Shown here piece after piece: positions 1 to 10,851 of a DNA stretch of 64,000 bases. The position numbers were made by a program, and so were the translations under genes. The stretch covers positions 434,001-498,000 of the forward strand of contig NW_015961955.1 in NCBI RefSeq assembly GCF_000497045.1, written 5' to 3'. Numbering within the stretch: the stretch's first letter is position 1; each line of letters starts with the position of its first letter. Under the pieces are notes generated by a model. It made no database searches. It saw nothing but the letters and a program-made list of their open reading frames with translations, and was not told the DNA's origin. The stretch is from Kalmanozyma brasiliensis GHG001 (lineage: Eukaryota; Basidiomycota; Ustilaginomycetes; Ustilaginales).

Positions 1-1
1 G

Positions 2-3000
2 CAGCAGGAATCTGCTGATCCTCCAGCAGCTTCTCACCCTGCGTCGGTGCCTGAAGAGAATGGATCGGGCGATCTAGAACAAGCCCTCTCCCGTCTCTGG
101 TCAGCATCACGCTTCGTGCGCTGCCGGATCTTCCGCAATGAGCTGCTCCCAGCGGTCACGACACGCATCGAGAGGATCAATGGCAACCAGCTTTCCATGG
201 TCTCGGCGGTTCTTGTCATGGCTGACGATTTTGAGGGTCTGGCTCAGCTTCTTGCGACACTACTGCTGCGCCCGCTGTCCGACAGCCTCGCTCGGGCTAC
301 TTTCAACATGGTGATCGAACACAGCTTGGTCTGGAGATCGATGGACATCATGGGCACACTCAATCAGTTGGTGCGCCAGCAGCTCAACCACTCGAGCTCG
401 GTCCGAAACGATCGTCAGGCCGTCATGGCATCGACCACCCTCTTGCGGCTTCGCACTCTGATCGAGGGCATTCCCGGTCGCATCAGCGCGCCTGCTCTCG
501 ATCCTGGCGCAGAGACCGACGCCATACACCAGCATGTACAAGCATTGAGACCGAGCGTAGATACGTTGCTCGATCGCTTCGCCAACATCTCTCGGGTCGC
601 TGCGGAGGCCACTGAAGCAGGAAAGACGCCTCCTGAAGGGTCTGACATCCTCACGCCCTTCCGCAGTCTCTTTTTGCAGTCGGACGCCACTGGCGACGAG
701 GTTATCGAGCGTACTATCGTGGAAAGTGTGCTGGCGCGATCCGATCATTCCCTCGTCCCTGCGGCTGTACGTCTCATCGATCAGCTCTACCTCGAGGCTT
801 CGCTTGAAATTGACGAACGACACGCACGGTGGCTCTCACACCTCGCCCATAGCATCGAACAAGGGACCCATGGCGGCAAGTCGATCGGGGCACTGCTCGC
901 CTTGCTGACCCGGCTCATTGCGCACGGCACGCTCAATTTGCAGCTCGCCATGGACGCGTTCTTGCTTCCGTCTTTGCTGTCCTCTGTTAGGAGACTGACG
1001 GATCCAGCCACACGCGGGACTGAAACTTCATCGAACATTGGCGCTATCGCTCGTGTGGTCAGCGAGATCTTCTCCAGCGTCACGGACGAGGTCACTTCGA
1101 CGATCTCGTACGAAGACATGCGCGCGTTCGGAGCTCAAACCATGCTGCTCTTCGCGCACGTGAACCTGCCGTCCCTTCTCGGTGCTGCGAGCTGCTTGAT
1201 CTGTGCTTCGGATGCAGCTACCAGCATCGACGCTGCGGACAAGGCCTCGATCGAAACCTTTTGGAAGGCGTTGCTGCGATCGCAGCCCATGCAAATCGCA
1301 TTCCGTCAGGATCCCAGACTATGCATCTTGACGATCAAGGACACGTGCAAGTCGATGTGGGGCTGCAACCCATCGCGGGTCATCGACCTGGCCATGGGCT
1401 GCCTCGATCCGACGAGCCTGTTGCTGCAGGACGTCGCCTCGGTCGACGCCGCATCGATCAAAGCTCGACTAGATGGATGGGACACCGCCGTGGTCGCCAA
1501 GGAGCTCGTCGAGATCTTTGAGCGACTGCAGCTGGTCGAGTCGAGCTTCCAGTCGAGAGCCGACAGCAAGACCAAGGCGCTGGCGTCGGGGATCTTTGAC
1601 GACCTCTTTGTCAGGCTGCCGGCTACCGGCGCTCAAGTCATGCGCGACTGCCAATCGAGCGGGCTGATCTCGCGCTTCACGGATATCGGCATCAAAATTC
1701 TGTCGGACAAGGTCAAGGCTAGCAAGGCTGCAACCGAAGGATCGACTCTCGACAGCAGGGATGCAGCCAAAGACAGCTACGTCGAAACGGCTGCACCGGA
1801 CGAACCGAATCCGAGCTCTTCTGCACAGACTGGAAGCAGCACGGCCCCGATGAAGTCAAGCAAACCATCGCAAGAGGACGAAGGAGTCGATTCCACCATG
1901 CGCTCCGTGCTGCGCATGTGCGAGCAGCAGGACAGCTTTACCTTCAACGCCACGGACGCCGACTCGTGTGGGCAGCTCCTGCTTCACGTCGTCTCCTTTC
2001 TCGAACACGCTTTATCTCCCACCGACTCCCGCACCACCGACGTGGCGACGCAGCTACTCCAGCTCCTGCACAGCGGAACCTTCCAGCTGCTGCATCTCGT
2101 GCTGCGCTTCGGCTGTCTCTGGAGTGTCCCGATGAAAGCCGTCGCCCAACGACTCGTCAAGTCACTCCTGGATCTGACTCGGCAGGCCGGTCAACTCCCC
2201 GATTGCAGCACGCCCTTCACGCTGCTGCTCGACTCGCTCAGCTTCGTGCTGGACGAGCTACCCGCGCAGCTGCTCAGCGCGTGCCTGCCGGAGCTCGAGA
2301 CGCAGCTAGCCGAGCTCGAGCTGGCTACGCACGAGCGGACGAGCAAGATGCAGCAGCTCTCCTTCCGACTGGACAACGCTGCTGGGCAATGGCTGGTGGC
2401 GTCGAGCGCTGAGTCTGCGGTGCGGAAGGGCTGGTTCACAGCGGGCGGGCTGAATGCGTGGGAGTGCGCGGAGTACCTGGATGCGCCGCCGACCATCGCG
2501 CCGGCTGCAAGCGGCAACGCTGTCCGCGGTGTTCCTTTACAAACACGTCCGATTTACGCACGACCAGACCCGGCGAGTCAGACCGACGCAGCAGCTGTAC
2601 CAGGCGCACGAACAGGCTGGTCCACCAAGCTCACGCTCAACACGTCGATCCCGCTGACCCTGCTCGGCCTGCGCGTCACGCGCGATCTCGTGCCCAACTA
2701 CAGCACCGATTCGCCCAGCGCCACGTCGGTCGGGAGCAACGCCGAGCCTGCACCCACACAGACGGGTCTCGATGCGACGCTGCCGGTGTTTGTCGAGTCC
2801 GAGCGGACGTATGGCGGGCGGGTGGGTGGTGAGCCTGCGTTTGCGCGCGATGTACGGCGCGGCTTGCTGCTGCGACCGACGCTGCCGGTTGTTCAGGATG
2901 TCAGCACTGCGATTGGACAGGATGGGATTCAAAAGGTGGTCTCGGGCACGGGAAGAGGGTCGGAGAAAACAACGGTGGGACTCACGAACGACGCCATCCC

Positions 3001-3112
3001 AGTCATTGATCTAAAGTGGGACGACGACGAGGTGATGCCCTTGCAGCAACCGCCGGCTGTAACAGCGGCCTCACAGGGGAGCAGGAAGAGACGCATGTCG
3101 AAGCGCGATTGA
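2..3112 (+). CDS. Large alpha-helical protein, 3' part only; possibly Mediator subunit 12 (Med12/Srb8) C-terminal region
   Basis: The frame is open from the first bases of the window to a stop at 3110-3112, so the gene starts outside the window; the GTG at 47 is not a credible start because the frame stays open before it. About 1,036 residues are visible. They are mainly amphipathic helices, with a low-complexity Ser/Asp/Glu stretch around residues 575-640 and a polar, basic C-terminus ending in SRKRRMSKRD. No catalytic motif is visible. The pattern of helical repeats with conserved Trp and Leu near the start (VLVMADDFEGLAQLL, VWRSMDIM) recalls the C-terminal half of fungal Med12, part of the CDK8 kinase module of Mediator, but this is recognition by eye and not a firm assignment. 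No intron is needed. The next gene is convergent and ends 261 bp downstream. Confidence 0.8.
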   Translation, partial: QQESADPPAASHPASVPEENGSGDLEQALSRLWSASRFVRCRIFRNELLPAVTTRIERINGNQLSMVSAVLVMADDFEGLAQLLATLLLRPLSDSLARATFNMVIEHSLVWRSMDIMGTLNQLVRQQLNHSSSVRNDRQAVMASTTLLRLRTLIEGIPGRISAPALDPGAETDAIHQHVQALRPSVDTLLDRFANISRVAAEATEAGKTPPEGSDILTPFRSLFLQSDATGDEVIERTIVESVLARSDHSLVPAAVRLIDQLYLEASLEIDERHARWLSHLAHSIEQGTHGGKSIGALLALLTRLIAHGTLNLQLAMDAFLLPSLLSSVRRLTDPATRGTETSSNIGAIARVVSEIFSSVTDEVTSTISYEDMRAFGAQTMLLFAHVNLPSLLGAASCLICASDAATSIDAADKASIETFWKALLRSQPMQIAFRQDPRLCILTIKDTCKSMWGCNPSRVIDLAMGCLDPTSLLLQDVASVDAASIKARLDGWDTAVVAKELVEIFERLQLVESSFQSRADSKTKALASGIFDDLFVRLPATGAQVMRDCQSSGLISRFTDIGIKILSDKVKASKAATEGSTLDSRDAAKDSYVETAAPDEPNPSSSAQTGSSTAPMKSSKPSQEDEGVDSTMRSVLRMCEQQDSFTFNATDADSCGQLLLHVVSFLEHALSPTDSRTTDVATQLLQLLHSGTFQLLHLVLRFGCLWSVPMKAVAQRLVKSLLDLTRQAGQLPDCSTPFTLLLDSLSFVLDELPAQLLSACLPELETQLAELELATHERTSKMQQLSFRLDNAAGQWLVASSAESAVRKGWFTAGGLNAWECAEYLDAPPTIAPAASGNAVRGVPLQTRPIYARPDPASQTDAAAVPGARTGWSTKLTLNTSIPLTLLGLRVTRDLVPNYSTDSPSATSVGSNAEPAPTQTGLDATLPVFVESERTYGGRVGGEPAFARDVRRGLLLRPTLPVVQDVSTAIGQDGIQKVVSGTGRGSEKTTVGLTNDAIPVIDLKWDDDEVMPLQQPPAVTAASQGSRKRRMSKRD

Positions 3113-3373
3113 AGTGTGCGGCGGAAATGGAAAGTTGAGCGCTCGGCTAATGCTGGTTGTGAAAGTGTGTGAGACACCAGCACGATGTGTGGGGGCTGCG
3201 ACGCGTTCTGATGGGATCGGATGGCTCGTGGGAGGAGGTCGTCGAATCGACTTGTGCAGCGAAATTCCTCATCTGAGCAGCCCTCGTGCTTCAAAACGCA
3301 TCTGGGACCCGGACACTCTTTGGGGTGACTATTCTGAGCATTTGAACGAGTGGTAATCTGATCGGAAACGACT

Positions 3374-4071
3374 TCATGCGAACTGTTGACCAAAAGGATC
3401 GAGCAGAAAGGGCAGGTGTCAGTGTCCAGTCTTCAATGAGGCACTGGGTGTTGGGTGACTTACCTGTGACAAATAGCTCTCGGCGACAATCCTGGCCCTT
3501 GCATTGATGCTGAGCTTCATCTCGCTGATCTCCTTATCCACCTCCTCCATGAACTCGATAATGAAATCCACGAGCTTATGCTTTAGCATGGTTTCGGAAT
3601 GGAAGTTGGTAATCAGAAAGCTGATATCGTATCCTTTCACCGGTTTGCGACGGAGGATGACGAAGGCTTCGGCGCGTTGCATGAGAAACCTCGTAAACTT
3701 GTGGGCGAGGATGCGTTCCAGCTCGTCCGCCTGTTTGATGCCGATACTGATGCGAATCGAGTTGACGGAGGGTTCGATGAGGACTTTCTCGTTCTCATTG
3801 CGACTGATCGTAAGGGGTGTCAAGAGGACTTCGAGGGAGGAAGCAGCTTCGATCTCGGGCACGTTGTGCCGTTCCACCGTTTGCGAGGCAAAGTTGTCCA
3901 ACGTCAACGCGGCGGTGAGCGTGGACCGCACACAGGAGAGGTACGGACGAAGCGTGTTCGACTGTGCGACGAAACCGAGGTTGCAAAGTAGTACGTGCGT
4001 CCCAATAGGCATGGTTGGTCAGCTAAAAGCCACTCGTACCGCGAAGGTCAAATGCCACATGTACATACCAT
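3374..4071 (-). CDS. ARC19: Arp2/3 complex 20-kDa subunit (ARPC4)
   Basis: ARPC4 forms the structural core of the Arp2/3 complex, which nucleates branched actin filaments at cortical patches. The central exon (3464-3961) encodes [66 protein letters not shown] and [20 protein letters not shown], an almost residue-for-residue ARPC4 match. I infer two introns. Exon 1 is only the ATG (4069-4071), followed by GTATGT; intron 1 is 3962-4068. Intron 2 (3383-3463) starts CAG|GTAAGT and ends CAACAG, and the last exon is nine bases encoding Phe-Ala-stop (3374-3382). This gives 169 residues, against 168 in animals, starting [10 protein letters not shown] and ending YLSQFA. Reading the middle exon alone would add a spurious 17-residue N-terminus and a wrong C-terminus. 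Confidence 0.95.
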
Positions 4072-4855
4072 GATGACGGATCAAAGGCGCAGAAAAGCAA
4101 TGCGCTGTGTTGAAGCGTCGTATATAGGATGGATCGAGGTGAACTTCGGAGAGAGTGCGCCGTGTAAACCGGTTCTGATCCCGACGAAGCAGTGCTGCGT
4201 GATCTTGGCACGTTCAGACCGAGCTGACTGCTTTCCAAGGCCGCTCGGGTGTCCGCACGATTCGTTTTCCGCCTGTGTCCGATCAGTCAATGCTTCTTAG
4301 TACCTTTTGAGGCGGATGGATGCCCTGTCGTAATGCTGCCAAAGGTGGATGCTGTAGGAAGCAGATGGTGGATCTGCGTACTGGCCGGCTGTGCATCGTG
4401 TGAGAGTGTGGAGTTGCAACCCGGCGCGATGGCTTGTGCGAATTCGGTCAAATTTCGCACGAGAGCGGCGGGTCCATCCGCGGAGAGAGGGTCCGAATTC
4501 GCGCCGCTGGACAGGTCGCATGCACCGGCTCTTCAAACCCTTGCTCTCGGCTCTGACGCTTGCCATGATGCACATGGTTGGGTCTCACCCTGCATCGAGT
4601 GCTCGTTGAGGTCGCAGTGCGGTCACAGATTGAAACCCGGAGGGAAGTCTGTCAACGCCGGGCCGGAGCAATGTACCGCATTCTCAAAGCTAAGGGGCCA
4701 AATTCGCACCAACAAAAGACATCCACAAAAGGAGGTACCAAAAATTATGCTCGTTTTCACTCGCGAAATGCAGCGCAGAAGCATCGGCTTGGATTGACAC
4801 ATCGACCTTCTGTCGCATCACAAGTGGACCATCTAGAATGTACATGTAGGACCAT
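4072..4855. other. Intergenic, no gene seen
   Basis: Between the ARPC4 start and the phosphate-carrier stop, both on minus. Short ORFs on both strands overlap one another and show no family signature. It should hold the ARPC4 promoter and the carrier 3' untranslated region. Confidence 0.6.
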
Positions 4856-6226
4856 TTAGGCCTTGGAGATCTCGACAGTGTTGGTGGCACCGAGAGCCTT
4901 CTTGAGCTCACCGTAGATACCGAACTGACCGGCGGTGATGGAGCCGACCATGACGAGACGGGTGGTGAGACCACCGAAGAGACCACGCACACCGAGCTCA
5001 CCCGAGAGCTTGGTGATGCGGCCGACGACGGTCTCGCCGGGCAGAGCCTTCTGCTTGTTGATCTTGGACAGGAGCGTGTCGGCGGGCTGCGAGATGGTAG
5101 CGGCGGCGAAACCGGCAATGAGACCCGAGCCGAGGTTGAGGGCGGTGGCCTCCCCACCGGAGAGCTCGGCCTTGGGCTTGCCGTATGCGTTGATGGCCTT
5201 CTCGAGCACCACCTCCATGGTGGCGAACTTGGCCATGTTGTAAGGGATCTGCTTGAACAGAATGGGGCCGAAACCGGCGTAGAAGCCACCCAGACCCTCC
5301 TCGCGGGCGATCTTGAGGAAAGCGGGCGCGAGACCGTTGGCAAAGGTGGGCTGCGACACGAGACGGATACGCGTGGCCTCGAGAGGGCAGAGCGCAATGT
5401 CGGCAAAGAACTCGGCAATGGCGGAAGCACCGAGGTAGATGGCCATGCGGTTCTTGACGGCCGTGTCGTTGTCCATCTGCGAGACGAGGATCTTCTTGAA
5501 CAGCTCGTAACCGCCGAACTTGAAACCACCCTGGAGGAAGTAACCGAGAACGGTGGGGCCGAGACCGGTAAGGAGAGCACCAGCACCCTCCTTGGCAATG
5601 ACCTGGCGGAAACCACCGATCATACCCTTGTTGTAGACGGTGGGCTCGAGTTGGATACGCGTCTTGACGACATCGATGGGAGTGACGGCACCGTGGGTGA
5701 TGGAGCTGTGGGAGGAAGTCGGGTTGACAGCGGATGAAAGAGATGAGCAAGTCAGTACAATGTTTGCGACTTTCGGCAGTGTCGAGGCGAGAAGATCGAT
5801 CTTGCGACAGCTGCGTCCATGCGCGGGTATTCCTTCCTGAGACAGCAGTCTTTTGTGCAACATTTGCGTGCGACTCGAGCCAGAAAGGCTCTGGATAGGC
5901 TCTGCACCAGTTCAGCTGAGCCGTTGTCGCTGTGTGCCGCATTTCTTGCAGAAGCGATCCCCGACGACAGCGCCTTTCTTCAGATGACCAGCAAAGGGCG
6001 CTTCCTCAATTTGCGTTCTAGAGATGCAATCCTAGCATTCCGAAAACCAAGCCCGAAACCAGATCGACCTTTTCCCATCGGTGCGAGCAGATACTCACCA
6101 GCAGAGGGCACCGGCGAGGAAGAACCTCGAGTAGAGGTCAACACCCTGGGGACCGGGCTTGACGGCCTCGGCGACCGAGTGGATGGGGTAGGCACCCTTG
6201 GTGAAACGTTCTTGGAAGGTAGCCAT
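4856..6226 (-). CDS. MIR1: Mitochondrial phosphate carrier
   Basis: Imports inorganic phosphate with protons across the inner mitochondrial membrane to feed ATP synthase. Exon 1 (6099-6226) encodes [17 protein letters not shown]...[13 protein letters not shown]. An intron of 393 bp (5706-6098; GTGAGT...CCCACAG) follows, and exon 2 (4856-5705) carries the rest, giving 325 residues in frame. The three mitochondrial-carrier repeats are visible through their PX[DE]XX[KR]-type motifs: [22 protein letters not shown] and the diverged [11 protein letters not shown]. The first repeat and [18 protein letters not shown] mark it as a phosphate carrier and not an ADP/ATP carrier. The start is the first ATG after a CT-rich leader. 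The exon-2 frame stays open into the intron, which produces a false N-terminus if splicing is ignored. Later in the window lies F1-ATPase gamma, a partner in oxidative phosphorylation. Confidence 0.95.
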
Positions 6227-9200
6227 TTTGATGGATGTATGTGAATCCGAGACGAGACGAGAAGAGTAGGGAAAGAGAGGTGGTGGTGATGATGAGCAGA
6301 GAGACCGAGAGCGAGATAGGAAGAATGAGGATGTTTCCGTGCGCGCTGCGCTTGCAGACAGGCGGCCAAGGTTTGTGAAATTGTGGAAGATGACGCTTTG
6401 TGCAACGAACGACTGACTGACTTTCTTCCCGCTTGGTCCCCCCCACGCTGGACAGCTAGGATCCAGAGAGAGAGACACACACACACACTTTCCGGTTCAA
6501 CGCTGTGGGCTCTCGCGGCAAATTTTTCGTGTCGGGCTGGCTCGATCTGAGAACGCTTTCGGTCCGTCCAAATTTTGAATCAAAAAAGCACAGGGATTTG
6601 ATTCTCGATTCGAGATTTGTATTCCAGATCGCGAACTTCTGGCTCGAGTCAATACAAACTGAACCCTTTCGTTCCGAATATCGCCGCGATGATTGGGCCT
6701 CTTGGTCTGCACCACTCACCCACTCACTCTCGAGACTCGGTGTCCAGCAAGCGCCGACGTCGATCAACAGGCACAGAACGTGGACATCCAAGCTCTTCGA
6801 GTGCCAGCCGCTACAATCCTTTGTAGACTGGCACGCCGAGCGTTTCTTCGTGTTCATGCTCAGTGAAAATGCCGACTCCACGGAGATGTCATGCTCGAGT
6901 CCGATTTCTCACGAAGCAGTGAGAGTCAGTCTGAGCAGAATCGAAGACATTCAAAAGAAGGGAGAGATCCAGCTCGAGCGACGTCAGAGCGTGTTGAGTC
7001 AAGTTCGCGGGGCCAGCCTATTGATAGCGGTGGTTGGACCCTAACATTCACCGAGCTTCTTTTGCTTGAATCGGCTAGATCCATCCTGATCTGGTCAGAT
7101 CTAGGCGGCACGACAATAAGACAAGGTCTAACATCTGTCCAGATTTCTGTTGCACGGAACCCGGGCGGTGGATCGTCCAAGATGATCTGCAGAAGGGATC
7201 TGCGTTGGACTGATTTTTTTGGCGAGACCGTTGGGCGTTCGGCAAGTTCTAGCGTGGCGCCTCGTCAAGACCTGAACCCTACCGCATCCGGCTAAGCCTT
7301 ATTTTTTACTCGGTCGACGTCGACTTGCGCAGGGTTGCAACATCTAATTCTACACGCTCCCCTCGGTAGCATCTTGTGTGGCTTTATCGCGCGCCCAACT
7401 GTTTCGTAACCCGCCACCAACGCGCCCTTGCCCACCTGCTCGCTCGCTTAGAGCACTCGCAGCGTGATCAAGGGTTCGGGCCTGGGCCGCGCGTGCTTGG
7501 CCATTGTGCTCCCATTAAACGGTACCGATTTCCGCGGTATGGCTTTGCGTCGACGTCCTCCCTCCTGCCGCATCGAGCGAAGATGAGCCAAGCAAGCCAA
7601 GCATGCATCGTTAGCCGCCTCGGATACCAGTCCTCATGCTGTCATCGGATAGGTTGAATGTAGACCGACCTTGAACCAGATCTCGGGATCGCTGTGCAGC
7701 TCCGGCATCCTCGCCACCCAAAATAGGACACACTTCCAGAAGCAGAAGCCGAACTAGGCGCTTGATCCCTTGGTCCACCTCGACGTAAGCATCCGGTTGG
7801 CTGTGCACTAGGTCTCGCTTAGCAGCCGCGCCAGACCGCTTTTCCCACGCCGAATCGTTGGTGGTTGCCGGCCATCGTCAGCGCTTCCTATAGTGCCGTT
7901 ACTGGCATCTATTGTGCAGCAGCCGAAGGCGCATCCGTGGCTTGGATTTGTCGACTCTCCACCACTTGTGCCGTACGAGGCTAGCGGATGCGGCGGATAA
8001 GGGTTCAAGAGTGGATGGAGTGATGGCCGCCACAGTTGCCGATCCACGGGAGGAGCGAGGACCACGAGTCAGCCGACGCGCGGCGACTCAGATTGCATAT
8101 TCGCAAGCCACCGTCCGCCGATCTGGTGATCATCGGCTAGAAGTCATCGCCCTACGCATGCAGACTCAAGTTGCTGATGCTTCCCGATTTCGAACTAGGC
8201 TGGCTGCGGCTCGCATCTCGAAAGGTGACCGCCGAGCCAGCATCGGAGAAGCCCATCGGGATTCGGCGGATCGGAGTCGCAGAGCGGATGGCCTGGACCA
8301 GCGGAGTCAGAGTAGCAAACAGCGTCGTGAACAAACAGGAGCGTGATCGACTAGCGCATTGTAGAAGTTGAGGCGGGCCAGCGCAGTGGGCAAATGGACG
8401 TGTATTGTTGGGAGCCGACATGTGAGAGAGATTTCCTCGGGACTAGCTGGGCTGAATAGAGAAGCAAATCGTCAACTCAGAAGCAGAACACGGATAGATT
8501 CAAGGTCAGATGACGGCGGCTCGTCCATTGGCCAAAGGCTTCGTACAGCACCAGTGTGAGCCCGGTTGTGCGGGTCAATCCAACGACAAATTTGAGCACA
8601 AGGGTAAATGCGGGGGCTCGTTAAGCGAGGGCTTTCAATTGATGTTCAACTCCGCAACGGGAAATTTTCGCGGTCGCAGAAAGAGAGAAAGAGAGAGGCA
8701 GGAGAGAGCTGTCATTTTGGCGACACTGAAGCGGGGCTGAAGGAGTAAAAGACAGAGGACCCCTGTCAGCGAGTCCTTAATTCAAAGTCAGACCAAGCAA
8801 GGCGTTTCCGACTGGTGGGTCCCTTGAAGCTCTGTCTGCAGCTGCCCAGCCAATCGGCTCTGAGTTTGATTCTCGTTGCAGTTTTGTGGCTTTCAGAGGC
8901 TGATCTTCGGATGCCCTTCTGAGCCCATTTGGCTTGATTGACTGTGTGCAGCGTCATTGCCGTCGGTCCTCTTGCCGGCTTGAGCGTGGTCGAACAAGAG
9001 CTGCGGACAGTGCGTGTGGGATCAAGGCGGAGCAGCGCTGGGCTGCGTCCACGGCTGCATTAGCGGCTTCCGTAGATCAACGTCTCAGCCCGCCGTTGAC
9101 ACTAGTCTCACGAATATCGGCGCATCCGTCCTTACAAAGCTGCTAGTTAGCTCAGCTTGAGACTAACAACTACCGCCGCCAATTCAAACAGTTCCATGGC

Positions 9201-10851
9201 CAAGGCCAAGGCAGAAGGGTGTGTCTTCCTCGTCGTGGGATGAGGTCGGTCAAGTTCCCACGCTCCATCACCCCGCGGACTTTATCCGAGCTTCCCACCC
9301 AGACTGTCATCGTCACATTCACGATGACCATTCATCTCGAGAGGGCAAAAGTGGCGCCATGCTCTCGCCATGATCGGCAGAGCGGGTCAAGGCGGAGGCG
9401 GAGGACCTGCGTGGATCTTGAGCTGAGCAAACAGAGAGTCAGGGAGCTGTTCTATCTCCGCTTCTGGGATATGGTGGAGGGACTGCAATGACAATCCCTA
9501 AGCGAGACACAGGGTTGCCACCCCTCATTAAGCTTCCATTGAGCAGCCTTAGACGAGGGCGTCGAGACACGTCTTCTTACTCATCCGAGATTCAATCTGA
9601 TCTGCTCTTGACCTCGACCTGTCCCGTTCTGCCAAGCTGCAGATCCTGGCGACGGGTACACTCGCTTGCTCACCGCTCTCTCTCCTTCTCGCACAACGCG
9701 ACAGCCAGCAGCGACGAGCTTCTTCTGCATTTGGGTGATCCTCCGCTCAGCCACTTTCATGCCACCGCCGCCCTCGCTTGCTCGCTTGCTCGCCTTACCC
9801 TTTTGCAGACGCGGCTCGCATCTCTGTCCCTTCTGCGCCCCCGTCGATCCATTGCCCCGTCCAGGGTCCACGGATCTGGCTCGAGTCTCCCCGCAGTGAG
9901 CGGCAAAACCGTACCACAACACCATCCTCCTCTTTGCCCTCTCTTCCTTCTCTCGCAGAACTCGACGACGTCCCTAGCATCCAGCTCCGCTTGCGGACAA
10001 TGAATGCTGCAGCCTTCCATCCCAACTCGTCGTCGTCTTTCTCGCTTCGGCTCCCCGGGTTTCATTTTTCACGTATACTACTCAGCTTCCTTGATGGCCG
10101 AAGAAGCGGATCAATGTGGAGCTGGATGCGTTCAAAGTCGCCATTGTTGCGCCTTCGCCTGCAGATGTCCTGTCCATCAGTGCATCATCTTCTCTTCGTC
10201 GGTGCTTTAGCTGCCCATGACCCGGCGAGTCAGTTGGCCCGCCCGACGTCTGCTCAGGCCCGTTTGCCCACATCACCACCTGCACCGCAACCCCTCCCAG
10301 ACCCTTTCTCCCTCACTCTTTGCATTGTCAGCCATCTTGTCTTCTTATGCTCGCCCATGTTTCTCGCTTACGGGTTCGACCTCATCTAACGCCTTTTCCC
10401 CTTCCGGCTCCTCATCCATCTGCTGCTCGCCATCACGAACGGTTTCAATGTCAGCCTTGCGAGACGCATCAGCTGTTCTGGGACAGTTTCAGCTGTGGCT
10501 CAAGGAGAATTTCGCCCCTTCTTCAGCCCTCGAGAGATGGTTCGACGCATCATAGGAGTATCGGCGCTTTACCAGACGTTGTTTCTCCGTGTTTCTTCCA
10601 TCAGAGCTCAGCTAGACATCTTTCACTCGAAGCGACCTTGCTTCGTAGAATGCCCCGTTCGACTCATCGCTCCCGACCTCGTCGGAGCCCTCATCGGAAC
10701 ATGATATAAGCTGGACCATCCATCGCCCCCTCTTCCTCCTCTTTTCCGTATCTCGTCCATCCTTCTCCTCAAGACCGGCCTTCTCCTTAGGCTCCCTCAC
10801 TCTCGGTCACCTCATCCCTACGCCTCCTCACCCTACACATCCTCCTTCACT
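6227..10851. other. 4.6-kb gene-poor region
   Basis: No reading frame here shows a recognisable family. ORFs of 60-200 codons occur on both strands, but they overlap each other and change frame without plausible splice sites. 6240-6500 is the CT-rich leader and promoter of the phosphate carrier. 9600-10850 is strongly pyrimidine-rich on plus and probably includes a long leader or promoter of the secreted-protein gene at 10852. Within it, 10448-10555 (MSALRDASAV...) reads somewhat like protein but is too short to call. 8152-8421 minus is a 89-codon ATG ORF with no recognisable feature. An unrecognised lncRNA or fast-evolving small gene cannot be excluded. Confidence 0.5.

Noticed and set aside
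3962..4012. N-terminus [14 protein letters not shown] for ARPC4
   Set aside because: It is the end of intron 1; splicing to the upstream ATG gives [10 protein letters not shown], matching the family start.
10217..10555. Small protein-coding gene upstream of the secreted-protein gene
   Set aside because: Only the last 35 codons look protein-like; the rest is CT-rich leader sequence translated as Ser/Pro/Leu.
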